Positions 36,514 to 38,448 of a DNA stretch of 38,448 nucleotides are shown here, piece by piece. Every line of letters starts with the position of its first letter. Positions within the stretch are counted from its first letter, which is position 1. The translations under genes were made by a program, and so were the position numbers. The notes beneath the pieces are model-generated. The model saw nothing but the letters and a program-made list of their open reading frames with translations. It made no database searches and had not been told where the DNA came from. The DNA is from Comamonadaceae bacterium. Its GTDB lineage: Bacteria > Pseudomonadota > Gammaproteobacteria > Burkholderiales > Burkholderiaceae_C. The stretch spans positions 1 to 38,448 of the forward strand of contig CANBVJ010000030.1 in the NCBI GenBank assembly GCA_947372865.1. The letters run 5' to 3'.

Positions 36514-38346
36514 ATGAAACTTCGCGCCACCCTGGATTTTTTGCTCAACGACTGGCTCCACACCACCGAGCTTGCGCAGCGCGCGCGTTTTAGCGACCAT
36601 TCCCGCGAAACCTTTGACGCGGTGCTCGACACCTGCGAGCGCATCGCCCGCGAAAAATTTGCCCCCTTCAACCGCCTGGTCGATGTGCAAGAGCCGCACT
36701 TTGATGGCGAAAAAGTCATCCTGCCCCAGGCCACGCACGATGCGGCCAAGGCCTATGCCGAATCAGGCATGCTCAGCGCTGCGCAAGACTTTGAGATGGG
36801 CGGCATGCAGTTGCCCTACAGCGTCGAGGCCGCCGCCAACGCGTTTTTCGCCTGCGCGTCGGTCAGCATTGGCTCGGGCATGCTCACCACCGGCAACGCC
36901 AATTTGCTCATGGTGCACGGCACCGAATTGCAAAAAACCGTGTTTGCCAAAAACGAGTTCAACGGCCGCTTCTCGGGCACCATGTGCCTGAGCGAGCCCC
37001 AGGCCGGCTCCAGCCTGTCGGACATCACCACCCGCGCCGTGCCCGATGGCGCCGACTTTGAAGCCGAAGCCTTGGGCGCACGCTACCGCCTCAAGGGCAA
37101 CAAGATGTGGATCTCCAGCGGCGAGCACGAGCTGTCCGAGAACATCATCCACCTGGTGCTGGCCAAGATTCCAGACGCCAAGGGCGCGCTCGTGCCCGGC
37201 ACGCGGGGTATTTCGCTCTTTATCGTGCCCAAAAAGCTGGTGGGCGTGGACGGCCAACTCACTGGCGTGCGCAACGACGTGGCCCTGGCCGGGCTGAACC
37301 ACAAGCTGGGCTGGCGCGGCACCACCAACACCTTGCTCAATTTTGGCGAGGGCAAATACCCGGTGGCAGGTGAGCCTGGCGCCGTGGGCTACCTGGTCGG
37401 CAAGCCCGGCGAAGGCCTGCGCTGCATGTTCCACATGATGAACGAGGCGCGTATCGGCGTGGGCATTGCCGCCACCATGCTCGGGCTGGCCGGTTATTAC
37501 GCTAGTTTGGACTATGCCAAAAACCGCCCCCAGGGCAGACCCATGGGGGCAGGGGGCAAAGACCCCTCGCAGCCCCAAGTGCGCATCATCGAACACAGCG
37601 ACGTGCGCCGCATGCTGCTGGCGCAAAAAGCCTATGGCGAAGGCGCGTTGGCCCTGGCCATGTACTGCGCCCGCCTGGTGGACGAGCAACACACCGCTGA
37701 TGCCGCAGCTGCCGACGAGGCGCGCCTGCTGCTTGAAGTGCTCACGCCGATTGCCAAAAGCTGGCCCAGCGAGTGGTGCCTGGAGGCCAATTCGCTCGCC
37801 ATTCAGGTGCACGGCGGCTACGGCTACACGCGCGACTTCCCCGTAGAGCAATACTGGCGCGACAACCGCCTCAACATGATCCACGAAGGCGCCCACGGCA
37901 TCCAGGCCATGGACTTGCTGGGGCGTAAAGTGCTGATGGAAAACGGGCGCGGCATGCAATTGCTGGCCGCGCGCATGCAAACCACCATTGCGCACGCGGC
38001 GCCCATCCCGGTGCTCGCGCCCTATGCCGACGCCCTGGGCAAAGCCCTGGCCAAGGTAGGCGCTGCCACGCAAGCGGCTTGGTCTACCGGCGCCCCCAAC
38101 GAGGCGCTGGCCAATGCCGTGCCTTATATGCAGGCCTTTGGCCACACGGTGCTGGCCTGGGTCTGGTTGGAAGTGGCCCTGGCCACGCTGGAAGCGGACC
38201 CGGCGCAAGCCCAGCCCGCAAGCCAGGGCCGCCTGGGTGCGGCACGCTTCTTCTTCCACTACGAGCTGCCCAAAATCGCTGCCTGGCTGAATGTGGTGCA
38301 ATCACGGGACATGACCTGTGCAACCCTTTCGGAGGACGCTTTCTGA
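36514..38346 (+). CDS. Acyl-CoA dehydrogenase, long form with extra C-terminal domain
   Basis: 610 aa, about 200 more than classic acyl-CoA dehydrogenases, as in the DmdC/AcdA-like group. FAD enzyme that makes 2-enoyl-CoA, the first beta-oxidation step. Motifs: GTMCLSEPQAGSSLSDITTRA, NKMWISSGEHEL, GLNHKLGWRGTTNT, MMNEARIGVGIAA, QVHGGYGYTRDFPVEQYWRD and IHEGAHGIQAMDLLGRK (the Glu in the usual YEGT site; Tyr is His here). Residues from ~480 form the C-terminal helical domain of this subfamily. The start MKLRATLDFLLNDWL at ATG 36514 fits relatives; the ribosome site is weak. It overlaps the next gene by 1 bp (TGATG). Confidence 0.94.
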   Translation: MKLRATLDFLLNDWLHTTELAQRARFSDHSRETFDAVLDTCERIAREKFAPFNRLVDVQEPHFDGEKVILPQATHDAAKAYAESGMLSAAQDFEMGGMQLPYSVEAAANAFFACASVSIGSGMLTTGNANLLMVHGTELQKTVFAKNEFNGRFSGTMCLSEPQAGSSLSDITTRAVPDGADFEAEALGARYRLKGNKMWISSGEHELSENIIHLVLAKIPDAKGALVPGTRGISLFIVPKKLVGVDGQLTGVRNDVALAGLNHKLGWRGTTNTLLNFGEGKYPVAGEPGAVGYLVGKPGEGLRCMFHMMNEARIGVGIAATMLGLAGYYASLDYAKNRPQGRPMGAGGKDPSQPQVRIIEHSDVRRMLLAQKAYGEGALALAMYCARLVDEQHTADAAAADEARLLLEVLTPIAKSWPSEWCLEANSLAIQVHGGYGYTRDFPVEQYWRDNRLNMIHEGAHGIQAMDLLGRKVLMENGRGMQLLAARMQTTIAHAAPIPVLAPYADALGKALAKVGAATQAAWSTGAPNEALANAVPYMQAFGHTVLAWVWLEVALATLEADPAQAQPASQGRLGAARFFFHYELPKIAAWLNVVQSRDMTCATLSEDAF

Positions 38347-38448
38347 TGGCTTTTTTCAAAAAATACAACGGCACCACCGATCAGCGACTGCTGCGCATTG
38401 AGCGCTGGACCTGGGTCCTGATCTACGGAGGGCTGCTGGCGAGCGTGC
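38346..38448 (+). CDS. Start of a small membrane protein, cut by the window end
   Basis: 34 codons are visible, beginning MAFFKKYNGTTDQRLLRIER and then the start of a hydrophobic segment (WTWVLIYGGLLASV). The ATG overlaps the TGA of the acyl-CoA dehydrogenase gene (TGATG), so the two are translationally coupled. Function not recognised; the truncated sequence suggests a short inner-membrane protein. Confidence 0.6.
   Translation, partial: MAFFKKYNGTTDQRLLRIERWTWVLIYGGLLASV

Overview
The window reads as ordinary chromosome of a betaproteobacterium of the order Burkholderiales, most likely family Comamonadaceae (Rhodoferax/Polaromonas/Acidovorax side). The reasons are high GC with strong third-position GC bias, a fused ~1350-residue PurL, a DUF3422 protein, several Liv-type ABC and TRAP transporters, and the gene neighbourhoods lolA-rarA, map-glnD and selO-msrB-yciB-bolA-parvulin. 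The genus is an inference from gene content. No rRNA, tRNA, insertion sequence, phage gene or CRISPR array was seen.

Layout. 1-1572: end of lolA, then rarA (+). 1573-4096: a segment with visibly weaker GC bias, holding a secreted SnoaL-like protein and an isolated homoserine dehydrogenase. The latter is preceded by a short Thr/Ile-rich leader peptide and a set of mutually exclusive RNA helices, which looks like a threonine attenuator. 4097-7698: a Lon-N-domain protein (-), an FAH-family hydrolase with an export-type N-terminus (+), an unrecognised 135-aa protein (-) and a DUF3422 membrane protein (+). 7726-10569: a TRAP transporter, dctP-dctQ-dctM (-). 10622-14060: map then glnD (-). 14154-18977: purL and a DUF1624 membrane protein (+), closed by a bidirectional terminator. 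19031-22678: a tight minus-strand operon selO-msrB-yciB-bolA-parvulin.

22829-33168 is a carbon-catabolism block on the plus strand: an acyl-CoA ligase, a full Liv-type ABC importer (SBP, two permeases, two ATPases), then a fused enoyl-CoA hydratase/3-hydroxyacyl-CoA dehydrogenase and a thiolase. Together these could import a carboxylate, activate it and run beta-oxidation. Palindromic candidate operators sit before the SBP gene and before the beta-oxidation pair. 33304-36386 holds a tyrosine-phosphatase-like gene and then a sulfide-oxidation group (type I SQR, OsmC-like, rhodanese) behind a sequence that fits a sigma-54 promoter. 36514-38448 holds a long acyl-CoA dehydrogenase and the start of a small membrane protein.

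The most notable signals are the threonine-type leader/attenuator before hom, the asymmetric ATPase pair of the Liv transporter (all the degenerate motifs fall in the same composite ATP site), and the sigma-54-like promoter before sqr.
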